From contig CAJEXI010000010.1 in assembly GCA_903994455.1 (NCBI GenBank), forward strand, positions 43,939 through 107,938: a DNA stretch of 64,000 nt. Reading direction: 5' to 3'. This stretch comes from an uncultured Chlorobiaceae bacterium. Its GTDB lineage: Bacteria > Bacteroidota > Chlorobiia > Chlorobiales > Chlorobiaceae. How positions within the stretch are numbered: the stretch's first letter is position 1; every line of letters begins with the position of its first letter. Both the position numbers and the translations under genes were made by a program. Below the pieces are notes generated by a model. That model was not told the origin of the DNA, did no database searches, and was given only the letters and a program-made list of their open reading frames with translations. Below, piece by piece: positions 1 through 8,018 of this stretch.

Positions 1-105
1 GGCTTTATCCTCGCTTCCCAACGTCTGTAGAAGATGGTCTGCAAGTAATGCCCTTTCCGTGAGAGTGAGTCTTAATGCCTCTTTTTCAATTAATACGGCT
101 TCCAT
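1..105 (-). CDS. Addiction-module component protein, 5' part only
   Basis: The reverse strand from the ATG at 105 reads MEAVLIEKEALRLTLTERAL and stays open to the window edge (35 codons). This matches the N-terminal helix of the small 'putative addiction module component' family (about 70-80 aa), whose members start with a similar Leu/Ala-rich stretch ending near ERALLADHLL. These proteins are usually the antitoxin-like partner of a RelE/ParE-type toxin; the toxin would lie to the left, outside the window. An AGGTGATG Shine-Dalgarno-like stretch precedes the ATG. The family call rests on a short fragment, so it is moderately sure. Confidence 0.6.
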   Translation of the reverse strand, partial: MEAVLIEKEALRLTLTERALLADHLLQTLGSEDKA

Positions 106-281
106 TCATCATCACCTTTTGATGTTAGATATAGCAAATGTCCTCAATCAAGAGCCAGCGACTTTGAGTTCGTGCGGGATTACGCATCGATTTCTTATCA
201 GTTTTCACCGACCTTTTTACGTACCAAAAACTCGGAACCCAATGAAACCTGCCACTATACCATGTGTTGTGGTTTCGTGGA

Positions 282-572
282 TTATGCCTTGATCTGTCCT
301 TTATACAAGTCAGAAATTGGAAAAATCAAATCGTAATCATTCCAGTTCAAATTCCCATCAGTCAATGAAAAGTTGGAGAATTTACTTTCGTCCAAGTATT
401 TCTTAATCGATGGATGAAGCGATTTTGATAGAAAAGGTTTGAAATCAACAAGTCTTTCATTGCCATCGTTAAATCTTATCCGAATTGCATAATCGGACAA
501 ATATTTTGCAGAATCAATTTTTATCTGGTTACATCCAGACGGTGAGTCTTTATAGTCAACAATTATTCTCAT
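282..572 (-). CDS. DUF2442-type small protein
   Basis: This 96-residue protein has the pattern of DUF2442: an N-terminal strand, then YAIRIRFNDGNERLVDFKPF, and a C-terminal stretch NWNDYDLIFPISDLY that matches the family's usual 'W.dg.Di.p..Ly' ending. Its start overlaps the end of the upstream DUF4160 gene by 4 bases (ATGA type), so the two are translationally coupled. DUF4160-DUF2442 pairs recur in bacterial genomes and are suspected toxin-antitoxin-like modules, but no biochemical activity is shown here. The composition is AT-rich compared with the core genes. Confidence 0.75.
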   Translation of the reverse strand: MRIIVDYKDSPSGCNQIKIDSAKYLSDYAIRIRFNDGNERLVDFKPFLSKSLHPSIKKYLDESKFSNFSLTDGNLNWNDYDLIFPISDLYKGQIKA

Positions 573-874
573 TTGACTCTTTTTGTAATTTTTTCAAACT
601 CAACATCCTTATGATAAACAAAATAGCTAATCCATTTCTCAACTATTTTCTCAGCATATTTCTCAAGAAAAGCCTCAAAATCTTTAAGGTCTTTTCCTTT
701 TAGTGGTGGTGCTTCTGAAATATTTTTAATCTTTATCTCCGAGATTTCTCCATTAACTATAGAGAATTCTGCTTTACTTTCAAACTCTCCTTTTTTGGCA
801 TGGACATGAATCGGCTCATGCTCATTTGAATAGAAGAAAATCAGAATCCCTAAATATTCGAATATCTTTGGCAT
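569..874 (-). CDS. DUF4160 domain protein
   Basis: The 101-residue product begins MPKIFEYLGILIFFYSNEHE and contains the DUF4160 signature 'FYSNEHEPIHVHAKKGE', where the His-x-His motif (HVH) follows a conserved E-x-x-P. It is the first gene of a two-gene operon with the DUF2442 gene (4-base overlap). The ATG at 874 is preceded by a GAGATGAGA stretch that could serve as a ribosome site. Family members are small, often found in TA-like pairs, and their function is not established. The family call is confident; a toxin or antitoxin role is only inferred from the pairing. Confidence 0.8.
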   Translation of the reverse strand: MPKIFEYLGILIFFYSNEHEPIHVHAKKGEFESKAEFSIVNGEISEIKIKNISEAPPLKGKDLKDFEAFLEKYAEKIVEKWISYFVYHKDVEFEKITKRVK

Positions 875-1244
875 TATCTCATCTCGTTACATGTTTTTCT
901 GGCTCAAAATATGCAGATTTTGTCAAAACATCAAGTATGGAATCAGGGAATAAGCAAAATTACACTTCTCAACCATTGTTTTTGGTTATTTATCGCTCCC
1001 ATTTGATGGTCATGCAGCCCGCCACTTTGGCAGAATCCATGCCTTTCTTGCCAAGGCAGGTAACCCGATTGCTCTTTATGATCTTCAGATTGCAGCTTGA
1101 CCCACTTTTTAACCTTGGCAACACTTCACCTCACGCTTTTCCTTTCCTGAACGTTTGTGCTATATTCTGTTACGTCTCCTTTCCCTCTTCTGGTAGAGCA
1201 GCCCCGGAAATCTCAATTGATGCTAACAGTACTTGCGATAACCC
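875..1244. other. Intergenic stretch upstream of hsdM
   Basis: No convincing gene is visible in these 370 bases. An open frame on the plus strand from 826 into hsdM lacks protein-like composition, family resemblance and a ribosome site. The stretch separates the leftward DUF4160 gene from the rightward hsdM and so should contain divergent promoters, but I could not assign clear -35/-10 boxes. Confidence 0.5.
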
Positions 1245-3647
1245 ATGCCCCTCAAAAAATCTGAACTCTACTCCTCCCTGTGGCTAAGCTGTGACGAACT
1301 GCGCGGCGGTATGGATGCCAGCCAGTATAAGGACTATGTGCTCGTCCTGCTTTTTGTCAAATATATCAGCGACAAATATGCCGGTGTGCTCTATGCTCCC
1401 ATAACCATTCCCGAGGGGGCAAGCTTCAGGGATATGGTTGCTCTCAAAGGCAAAACCGACATTGGCGACCAGATCAACAAGCGTATTCTCGGGCCGCTGG
1501 CGAGCGCCAACAAGCTCTCCGACATGCCGGACTTCAACGACGACACCAAGCTTGGCAGCGGCAAGGACAAGGTCGATACGCTCACCAACCTCATCGCTAT
1601 TTTTGAGAATCCGGCGCTTGATTTCTCCAAAAATCGGGCAGAGGGGGACGATATTCTCGGCGATGCCTACGAGTATCTGATGCGCCACTTTGCCACAGAG
1701 AGCGGCAAAAGCAAAGGGCAGTTCTACACCCCTGCCGAGGTGAGTCGCATTATGGCCAGAATTGTCGGTATTCATGATGCCCCTACAACCAATAACACCA
1801 CAGTGTACGATCCCACCTGCGGCTCGGGATCGCTCCTCCTGAAGGTGGGTGATGAAGCAACCGCCAGGGTAACGCTCTACGGTCAGGAAAAGGATGCCGC
1901 CACCTCCGGCCTTGCCCGCATGAACATGATTCTGCACAACAACCCGACAGCGGAAATCAAGCAGGGTAACACGCTGGCCAATCCCCTCTTTTTTGATGCC
2001 GATCTGGGCGATCTCAAAACCTTTGACTATGTCGTCGCCAATCCGCCCTTCAGCGACAAGAGCTGGAGCAAGGGGATTGATCCCCTGAACGATACGCATG
2101 GCCGGTTCCGGCATTTCGGTGTTCCCCCTGCCAAACAAGGAGATTATGCCTACCTGCTCCACATTATCCGCTCACTCAAAAGCACCGGCAAGGGAGCCTG
2201 CATTCTGCCCCACGGCGTGCTCTTTCGGGGTAATGCCGAGGGCGATATTCGCCGCAAACTTATCAGGATGGGCTATATCAAGGGCATTATCGGTCTTCCG
2301 GCCAACCTCTTTTATGGCACTGGTATTCCCGCCTGCATCATCGTCATCGACAAAAAAGATGCTCATGCCCGCAAAGGCATCTTCATGATTGATGCTAGCG
2401 CAGGGTACATGAAGGATGGCCCCAAAAATCGCTTGCGCGACATGGATCTCCACAAAATTGTTGATGTTTTCACCCGGCAGCTTGAGATCCCGAAATACTC
2501 CCGGATGGTCAGCATTGAGGAGATTGAGAAAAACGAGTTCAACCTCAACCTTCCACGCTACATCGACAACCAGGTGGCAGAGGATCTTCAGGATATCGAA
2601 GGCCACCTTCGCGGAGGAATCCCCAGCACCGATGTTGATGGCCTTCAGCCCTACTGGGAGGTCTGCCCGGAGCTTCGCCAAACTCTCTTCAAGCCGAACC
2701 GTCCCGGCTACCTTGATCTTGCTATCCAGAAGGGCAGCATCAAGAGCACCATCTACAACCACCCGGAGTTCGTCACCTTCATCGAGAGCATGAACAGCCT
2801 CTTTGCCGAGTGGCAGGAGAGCGCCGCCCTCAGGCTCAAAAACCTTCAACCCGCGTTTCATCCCAAGGCGCTGATTCAGGAACTCTCCGAAGAGCTGCTC
2901 ACGCACTACACCGGCAAGCCGCTGATCGACAACTATCACGTCTACCAGCACCTGATGGACTACTGGACGGAGACCATGCAGGACGACTGCTATCTCATCG
3001 CCGCTGATGGATGGAGAGCTGAATCCTCTCGCCTTCTGGTGAAGAACAGCAAAGGGAAGGAGGTTGACAAGGGCTGGGCCTGCGACCTTGTGCCCAGGCA
3101 GTTTGTTTTCGCTCGCTATTTTGCCGAAGAGCAGGAAGCCATCACCCGGCTTGAGGCTGAACTGGAAAGCCTCACGGTGCGCATAACAGAACTTGAAGAG
3201 GAGCACGGCGGGGAGGAGGGAGTTTTTTCCGGATTGGACAAGGTGAACAAGGCAAGTGTTACGGCGCGGTTGAAGGAGATCAAAGGGGAGAAGGAGAGTA
3301 AAGAGGAGACCGATCTGCTCCGTAAGTGGCTGAAAATTTCAGGCGACGAAGCCGACCTGAAGAAGTCGCACAAAGAGGCTGAGGCCAACCTTGACCAGCT
3401 CGCTTATGCCAAATATCCCTCACTGATCGAAGAGGAGATCAAAACGCTGGTTGTTGACGACAAATGGCTTGCCACTATTGCTGCCGCCATTCACGGTGAG
3501 ATGGATCGCATCAGCCAGACCCTGACCCGCCGTGTGAAGGAGCTTGCCGAGCGCTACGAAACGCCTCTGCCCGAAGTGAACAGCAAGGTTGCTGAGCTGG
3601 AGGCAAAGGTGAATGCGCATCTTAAACGAATGGGGATGGAGCTATGA
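1245..3647 (+). CDS. hsdM: Type I restriction-modification DNA methyltransferase subunit M
   Basis: The 800-residue product is the N6-adenine methyltransferase subunit of a type I system. Residues about 5-150 form the helical HsdM N-terminal domain; QFYTP (159-163) precedes SAM-binding motif I DPTCGSGS (189-196), and the catalytic motif IV NPPF is at 266-269. The protein is much longer than the usual 500-550 residues: a C-terminal extension of about 300 residues ends in a charged, heptad-like coiled-coil region (about 630-790). The stop codon overlaps the next ATG by 4 bases, giving a coupled hsdM-kilA-N-hsdS unit. It should methylate the recognition site in complex with HsdS. No hsdR is seen in the window. 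Confidence 0.95.
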   Translation: MPLKKSELYSSLWLSCDELRGGMDASQYKDYVLVLLFVKYISDKYAGVLYAPITIPEGASFRDMVALKGKTDIGDQINKRILGPLASANKLSDMPDFNDDTKLGSGKDKVDTLTNLIAIFENPALDFSKNRAEGDDILGDAYEYLMRHFATESGKSKGQFYTPAEVSRIMARIVGIHDAPTTNNTTVYDPTCGSGSLLLKVGDEATARVTLYGQEKDAATSGLARMNMILHNNPTAEIKQGNTLANPLFFDADLGDLKTFDYVVANPPFSDKSWSKGIDPLNDTHGRFRHFGVPPAKQGDYAYLLHIIRSLKSTGKGACILPHGVLFRGNAEGDIRRKLIRMGYIKGIIGLPANLFYGTGIPACIIVIDKKDAHARKGIFMIDASAGYMKDGPKNRLRDMDLHKIVDVFTRQLEIPKYSRMVSIEEIEKNEFNLNLPRYIDNQVAEDLQDIEGHLRGGIPSTDVDGLQPYWEVCPELRQTLFKPNRPGYLDLAIQKGSIKSTIYNHPEFVTFIESMNSLFAEWQESAALRLKNLQPAFHPKALIQELSEELLTHYTGKPLIDNYHVYQHLMDYWTETMQDDCYLIAADGWRAESSRLLVKNSKGKEVDKGWACDLVPRQFVFARYFAEEQEAITRLEAELESLTVRITELEEEHGGEEGVFSGLDKVNKASVTARLKEIKGEKESKEETDLLRKWLKISGDEADLKKSHKEAEANLDQLAYAKYPSLIEEEIKTLVVDDKWLATIAAAIHGEMDRISQTLTRRVKELAERYETPLPEVNSKVAELEAKVNAHLKRMGMEL

Positions 3648-4498
3648 GTAAATCAACAAAATCAATTATTGAAGTACAGGGTGTAGCCATTACCGTGCTT
3701 TCACAAAGTAATGAAGATTACATCTCTTTAACGGATATTGCCCGGTATCGAAATGCACGGGAACCGTTTGCCATCATCAATAACTGGATGCGCAGCCGAA
3801 GTACGATTGAATTTCTCGGACTTTGGGAAATATTGAGCAATCCAAGTTTTAAACCTCTCGAATTCGAGAGGTTTAAAACTGAAGCGGGAAGCAATTACTT
3901 TGTTCTCTCGCCTCAACGCTGGATAGAAGCTACTAATGCTCTTGGAGTTACTTCGAAATCAGGCCGTTATGGTGGTACCTATGCCCATAAAGATATTGCC
4001 TTTGAATTCGCCTCGTGGATTTCAGTTGAATTTAAGCTCTACCTTATCAAGGAGTTCCAGCGTCTCAAGGATGACGAAAACCGGCGACTCTCCCTCTCCT
4101 GGAACCTTAACCGTACACTCTCAAAGCTCAATTACCGCATTCACACCGATGCCATCCGCGACCATCTTATACCACCGGAAATCACACTCGCGCAGGCAGC
4201 CATTACCTACGCCAATGAAGCTGACATCCTCAATATCGCCCTCTTCGGCCTTACAGCGAAGCAGTGGCGGGATGCCAATCCCAAGCTTGACGGCAACATG
4301 CGTGACCATGCTACAGTAGAGCAGTTGCTCGTACTTGCCAACATTGAGGGGATGAATGCGGAGTTCATCCGCATGAACCTTGCGCAGGGCGACCGACTGA
4401 AACGGCTTAACCAGATAGCTATTCGTCAGATGCAAACCCTTACAGCACTGCCTGTTCGTTTATTCCCTGCAGGCACCGGAAAGGAGGGGCAGGTATGA
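3644..4498 (+). CDS. KilA-N domain protein within the hsd operon
   Basis: This 284-residue protein carries an N-terminal KilA-N DNA-binding domain (about residues 8-145) with the characteristic block SKSGRYGGTYAHKDIAFEFA (104-123) followed by ASWIS and FKLYLIKEFQRLK. The C-terminal half is helical and unassigned. It overlaps hsdM upstream and hsdS downstream by 4 bases each, so all three are probably co-translated. KilA-N proteins occur in phages and as extra cargo in type I R-M loci; a regulatory or DNA-binding role in the locus is inferred. A perfect 36-bp palindrome lies inside the coding sequence at codons 68-79. Confidence 0.88.
   Translation: MSKSTKSIIEVQGVAITVLSQSNEDYISLTDIARYRNAREPFAIINNWMRSRSTIEFLGLWEILSNPSFKPLEFERFKTEAGSNYFVLSPQRWIEATNALGVTSKSGRYGGTYAHKDIAFEFASWISVEFKLYLIKEFQRLKDDENRRLSLSWNLNRTLSKLNYRIHTDAIRDHLIPPEITLAQAAITYANEADILNIALFGLTAKQWRDANPKLDGNMRDHATVEQLLVLANIEGMNAEFIRMNLAQGDRLKRLNQIAIRQMQTLTALPVRLFPAGTGKEGQV
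3845..3880. repeat. Perfect 36-bp palindrome inside the KilA-N gene
   Basis: The sequence is exactly self-complementary around the centre between 3862 and 3863 (EcoRI-like GAATTC core), with arms AGTTTTAAACCTCTCGAA and its reverse complement. It encodes the near-palindromic peptide SFKPLEFERFKT. In RNA it would form a strong hairpin without a following U-run, so it is not a standard terminator. Confidence 0.9.
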
Positions 4499-5703
4499 AC
4501 GGAGAGGTGAAACCCGGTTATAAGCTGACTGAGGTTGGGGTTTTTTCGGAGGATTGGCGCGATTGCGACATTTCTGATCTTTGTACGCTACAGAGAGGAT
4601 TTGATCTCACTGAAGCAACACGTAAACCCGGAGTGGTTCCCGTTTACTCGTCATCGGGTTTGTCGTACTTTCACAACGAAGCGAAGCTCCAGCCTCCATC
4701 TGTCATCACAGGGAGAAAGGGCCTTCTTGGAAAAGTATTCCTTGTTGATGAGCCGTGTTGGCCGCATGATACGACTCTTTGGGTAAAGGACTTTAAGGGC
4801 AACGATCCAAGGTTTGTTTCGGTATTCCTTAGCTATTTTAACCTCAAGCGGTTTGATGCGGCAACCTCTGTTCCCACGCTAAACAGGAACAATTTAGTTG
4901 GTTATCCAATCCATCTGCCTCCGCTACCAGAACAAGAAGCCATTGCCGAAGCCTTGAGCGATGCGGATGCCCTCATTGAATCCCTTGAGCAACTCATCAC
5001 CAAAAAACGACAGATCAAACAAGGTGCCATGCAGGAACTGCTCACCGGCAAAAAACGCCTGTCGGGTTTTAGCGGGGAGTGGGAGGTGAAGAAGTTGGGT
5101 GATCTTTTCAGTTTTAGCGGTGGCTATTCAGCTTCACGAGACCAGCTATCTTCCGAAGGTCATTGCTACCTTCACTATGGGGACATTCACGGATCGTCAA
5201 AAATGATCATTGATGCAAAAGATGATTACCAAAACATCCCAAAGCTCAATATTCCACTGAAGCGAATCGCGTCCAATTCGCTGCTTGAAGATGGTGATGT
5301 CGTATTCGTTGATGCATCAGAGGATGACGAAGGCACAAGCAGGTACATCGTGGTCGTGAACAAGGATGACATTCCATTTATAGCAGGGCTACACACCATT
5401 GTAGCCAAGAGCAAGACATCCGAACTGACCCATGAGTATCGGCGTTACTGTTTTCAAACAGCAGACATCCACCAGCAATTCCTGTTTTTTGCAGTTGGTA
5501 CAAAAGTTTCCGGTATCAGTAAATCGAACATCCCGAAGCTGACGCTGCCAGTTCCCCCTTTCCCTGAACAAGCCGCTATCGCTGAGATACTGATGGATAT
5601 GGAGGCCGAGATTGATGCGCAAGAAGTAAAGCTTGAAAAAGCTCGAAAGATCAAGTATGGCATGATGCACAATCTTTTAACTGGAAAAATCCGACTGATA
5701 TGA
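4495..5703 (+). CDS. hsdS: Type I restriction-modification specificity subunit S
   Basis: The 402-residue protein has the repeat layout of HsdS: target-recognition domain 1 (about 20-140), a conserved helical spacer starting PPLPEQEAIAEALSDAD (142-158) and ending at the LLTGK of 182-186, then target-recognition domain 2 (about 195-350) and a second spacer starting VPPFPEQAAIAEIL and ending LLTGKIRL. These spacers fix the distance between the two half-sites of a bipartite recognition sequence. The length is normal. It overlaps the KilA-N gene by 4 bases. With HsdM it should form a modification complex; the partner translocase HsdR is not adjacent. The target sequence cannot be read from the protein. 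Confidence 0.94.
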   Translation: MNGEVKPGYKLTEVGVFSEDWRDCDISDLCTLQRGFDLTEATRKPGVVPVYSSSGLSYFHNEAKLQPPSVITGRKGLLGKVFLVDEPCWPHDTTLWVKDFKGNDPRFVSVFLSYFNLKRFDAATSVPTLNRNNLVGYPIHLPPLPEQEAIAEALSDADALIESLEQLITKKRQIKQGAMQELLTGKKRLSGFSGEWEVKKLGDLFSFSGGYSASRDQLSSEGHCYLHYGDIHGSSKMIIDAKDDYQNIPKLNIPLKRIASNSLLEDGDVVFVDASEDDEGTSRYIVVVNKDDIPFIAGLHTIVAKSKTSELTHEYRRYCFQTADIHQQFLFFAVGTKVSGISKSNIPKLTLPVPPFPEQAAIAEILMDMEAEIDAQEVKLEKARKIKYGMMHNLLTGKIRLI

Positions 5704-5876
5704 GTGTTCATGTATTTTTATCAGAATATTCAGTAGCTTGGTTACAAAATGAATATTCCAAGTGGCTGTGGGGTTTATTTGATTTTGAAAGCAATTTAAG
5801 AAATCTACAGTTTATATTTTTTGTCTGATATTTACTCATTTGCTTCAGTATTAACAAACATTAAAATGACTTGGTA

Positions 5877-6704
5877 ATGCAAACAGTTGAATATCATCTT
5901 TATAGAGCAAAATTTATTAAATCTGTACAAATTGGAATATTTCATGATGATTTGAGTTCACGCCAAGTATTTGAAATGGCACTTGCTGAACGACCATCGT
6001 TAGAATTGCGAAAAAACAATGTCTGGCACATTGGAAATATTGAACAAATTACATCTGATTCCGGTAGATTTGCAGTCGGTCGAACAACGACTACTACTTT
6101 AGAGAAGTTTGATAGTAATACAGGAAATTTTAAGGATTTAGTAGATGATTCTGGTCCATACACTTTTGTATATTTTGATAGTCGACTTGGACTTTTAGGT
6201 ATAGGGAAAAGGGCTAAAGTTGCTGCGGATGTAACTTCAATTGCGAAAAAAATAGAGCGATTACTATCGAAGTCAGAAATTGTTAAAGCTCAAAGTATAT
6301 CAGTTCGTGTTGACTTTATTCCTGATCCAGAAAGCTTCCTTGAAAAGTTACGTAGTGCTTACTCGATAAAGCGTTTTAACGCGCATTTTACTGGCCCAAA
6401 TCCAATCGATGCGGATGAGCTGTTCCAGAAACCAATGTCTTATTATTGTCAACAATTAGGGGGTGATAGAGGAAGCGTCGCTGTAAGCGGTAAATCTCTA
6501 AATGATGATGTAGTCGCGAATGTTGCAAAGTCAACTGCGGCAACTGCGAATGCTGCTTCAGCACTAATTCAGATCGAACGCGGCACACGACCAGTATTAA
6601 TTTCCTTCAAAGGGGATGCTCAAAAGGTAATAATTGATCAAGATGCATCAAAGATGGAAACACTTGAAGCTATTTTGTATGCATATAACGAAATTAGAGG
6701 ATGA
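5877..6704 (+). CDS. Unrecognised protein coupled to the FRG-domain gene
   Basis: I do not recognise this 275-residue protein. The frame extends upstream to a TTG at 5871, but the ATG at 5877 (MQTVEYHLYRAK) is preferred. No transmembrane segment or signal peptide is visible; it looks like a mixed alpha/beta soluble protein with a run of Ala/Ser/Thr-rich helix (AKSTAATANAASAL) before a C-terminal strand-rich end. The DNA is clearly AT-richer than hsdM. The gene ends in a 4-base ATGA overlap with the FRG gene, so the two are a coupled unit. Immunity-like or sensor roles are possible but unsupported by any motif. Confidence 0.7.
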   Translation: MQTVEYHLYRAKFIKSVQIGIFHDDLSSRQVFEMALAERPSLELRKNNVWHIGNIEQITSDSGRFAVGRTTTTTLEKFDSNTGNFKDLVDDSGPYTFVYFDSRLGLLGIGKRAKVAADVTSIAKKIERLLSKSEIVKAQSISVRVDFIPDPESFLEKLRSAYSIKRFNAHFTGPNPIDADELFQKPMSYYCQQLGGDRGSVAVSGKSLNDDVVANVAKSTAATANAASALIQIERGTRPVLISFKGDAQKVIIDQDASKMETLEAILYAYNEIRG

Positions 6705-7501
6705 TTAAAGAGATTAGGGTTAACTCCATGCCAGAATTAACTCATGAGCTGAACGTGTTACCAAATCACTATGCTTTTAGAGGGCAATCAAATTCGATAT
6801 GGAGTTTGCAATCGACACTTGAAAGGATTCTTGGTGATAAGTGGAGCGAAAAACTTGCTCGACAATTTGAAGATTATTCTTTAGAGGTCTTTAAATCAAA
6901 ATATCATATTTATAGTGCGACTGAACATGTTCCAAATTCAAAATTTGGATGGCTTTCTGTTATGCAGCATTATGGGGTGCCAACCAGACTAATAGATTTT
7001 ACAACAAGTCCTTATATAGCATTATATTTTGCACTTGAGACATATGATCCCTTGTCTAATAATGATTTGGCGATATATGCACTAGACTATACCTCTATAA
7101 TGGAATGTTCACTTAGTTCCATTAGGACTATTGATAATAAATTTATTGATACCCGAAAAACGATTCAAGGAAAACAGGATCAGGTATTTGATGAAGTTGT
7201 TGATAGATATTCATATGATATAGCTTGGATAACTGAGCCAGTTGAACTAAATGCAAGAATTGATCGTCAATCTGGCACCTTTCTAATAGCTGGAAATCTT
7301 GGGAAAACAATTGAAAAAATTTTGAATTTACCATTATACTCTCAGTCATCTATTATAAAAATAATTATTCCTGCGTTGCTCTATGAAGGCATCTTTGTTG
7401 CGCTTCGAAAAATGAGTATCAACTCTAAGTCTATATATGGTGATCTTGCCGGGTTGGCTAGGTCAATTAGGATGGAGTTACATTCTTACATCACGAATTA
7501 A
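6701..7501 (+). CDS. FRG domain protein
   Basis: The 266-residue product contains a canonical FRG domain: the name-giving FRGQ at 26-29 and the second conserved block QHYGVPTRLIDFTTSPYIAL (89-108), followed by a strand/helix pattern typical of the family. FRG proteins are often found in defence islands and toxin-like modules; their biochemical activity is not generally established. The gene overlaps the upstream unknown gene by 4 bases, is AT-rich and lies directly behind a type I modification operon, which supports a mobile defence-cargo interpretation (inference). Domain assignment is confident, function is not. Confidence 0.88.
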   Translation: MIKEIRVNSMPELTHELNVLPNHYAFRGQSNSIWSLQSTLERILGDKWSEKLARQFEDYSLEVFKSKYHIYSATEHVPNSKFGWLSVMQHYGVPTRLIDFTTSPYIALYFALETYDPLSNNDLAIYALDYTSIMECSLSSIRTIDNKFIDTRKTIQGKQDQVFDEVVDRYSYDIAWITEPVELNARIDRQSGTFLIAGNLGKTIEKILNLPLYSQSSIIKIIIPALLYEGIFVALRKMSINSKSIYGDLAGLARSIRMELHSYITN

Positions 7502-8018
7502 TTAACTTGCACGCCAGTTTTGTGTGGTGTTCTGATGAATTGGAGTTCAAGCAGCCTCACTCAATCGAAGCAACTGAATGGGTAGCATAAAGTTTATGAG
7601 GTTCTTCGCAGAATTTAGTGAGACGAAGTGAAATCAGAATACTTCGTCCCACTGTAGGAAGATTAGGTTGTTTATGGTTGGGTATTGTATTGGTTCCGGT
7701 AGCTCTCGAAGCATTTAAAGCCCCTCGCAGAGGCCTTACGAAGCTTAAAGTTTTTGTATAGTATTCTTTTACAGCGTCTTGGCTGTTGTGTGCTTTAATC
7801 GTTATGGGTGTTGGTTCTATGGCTTATCGGCATGTACTTCATGTTCCTCAATGGTCGCTGTTCTAACTAATCCTGCGTTTCGATATTACTGTGCCTATAA
7901 TCTTTATTACTTCGTCTCACTATAATATGCGGAGAGCCGTTTATGATATGTCTCTGTCGTTATGGCGTTCACTCAAAACCGAAATTATCCAAATGTCAGA
8001 TTTCAGTATTCAACCCCA
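7502..8018. other. Gene-free stretch of about 0.5 kb
   Basis: I see no open frame with protein-like composition, no tRNA and no clear hairpin terminator here. It separates the FRG unit from the decayed DUF4062 gene and may be eroded coding sequence, since the neighbouring genes to the right are broken. Confidence 0.45.

Noticed and set aside
826..1287. 153-codon plus-strand frame ahead of hsdM
   Set aside because: It overlaps both the DUF4160 start and hsdM, has no family resemblance, ribosome site or protein-like composition.
1284..3206. Long minus-strand frames of 292 and 344 codons inside hsdM
   Set aside because: They are antisense shadows of a GC-rich gene with clear motifs on the plus strand; no recognisable domain.
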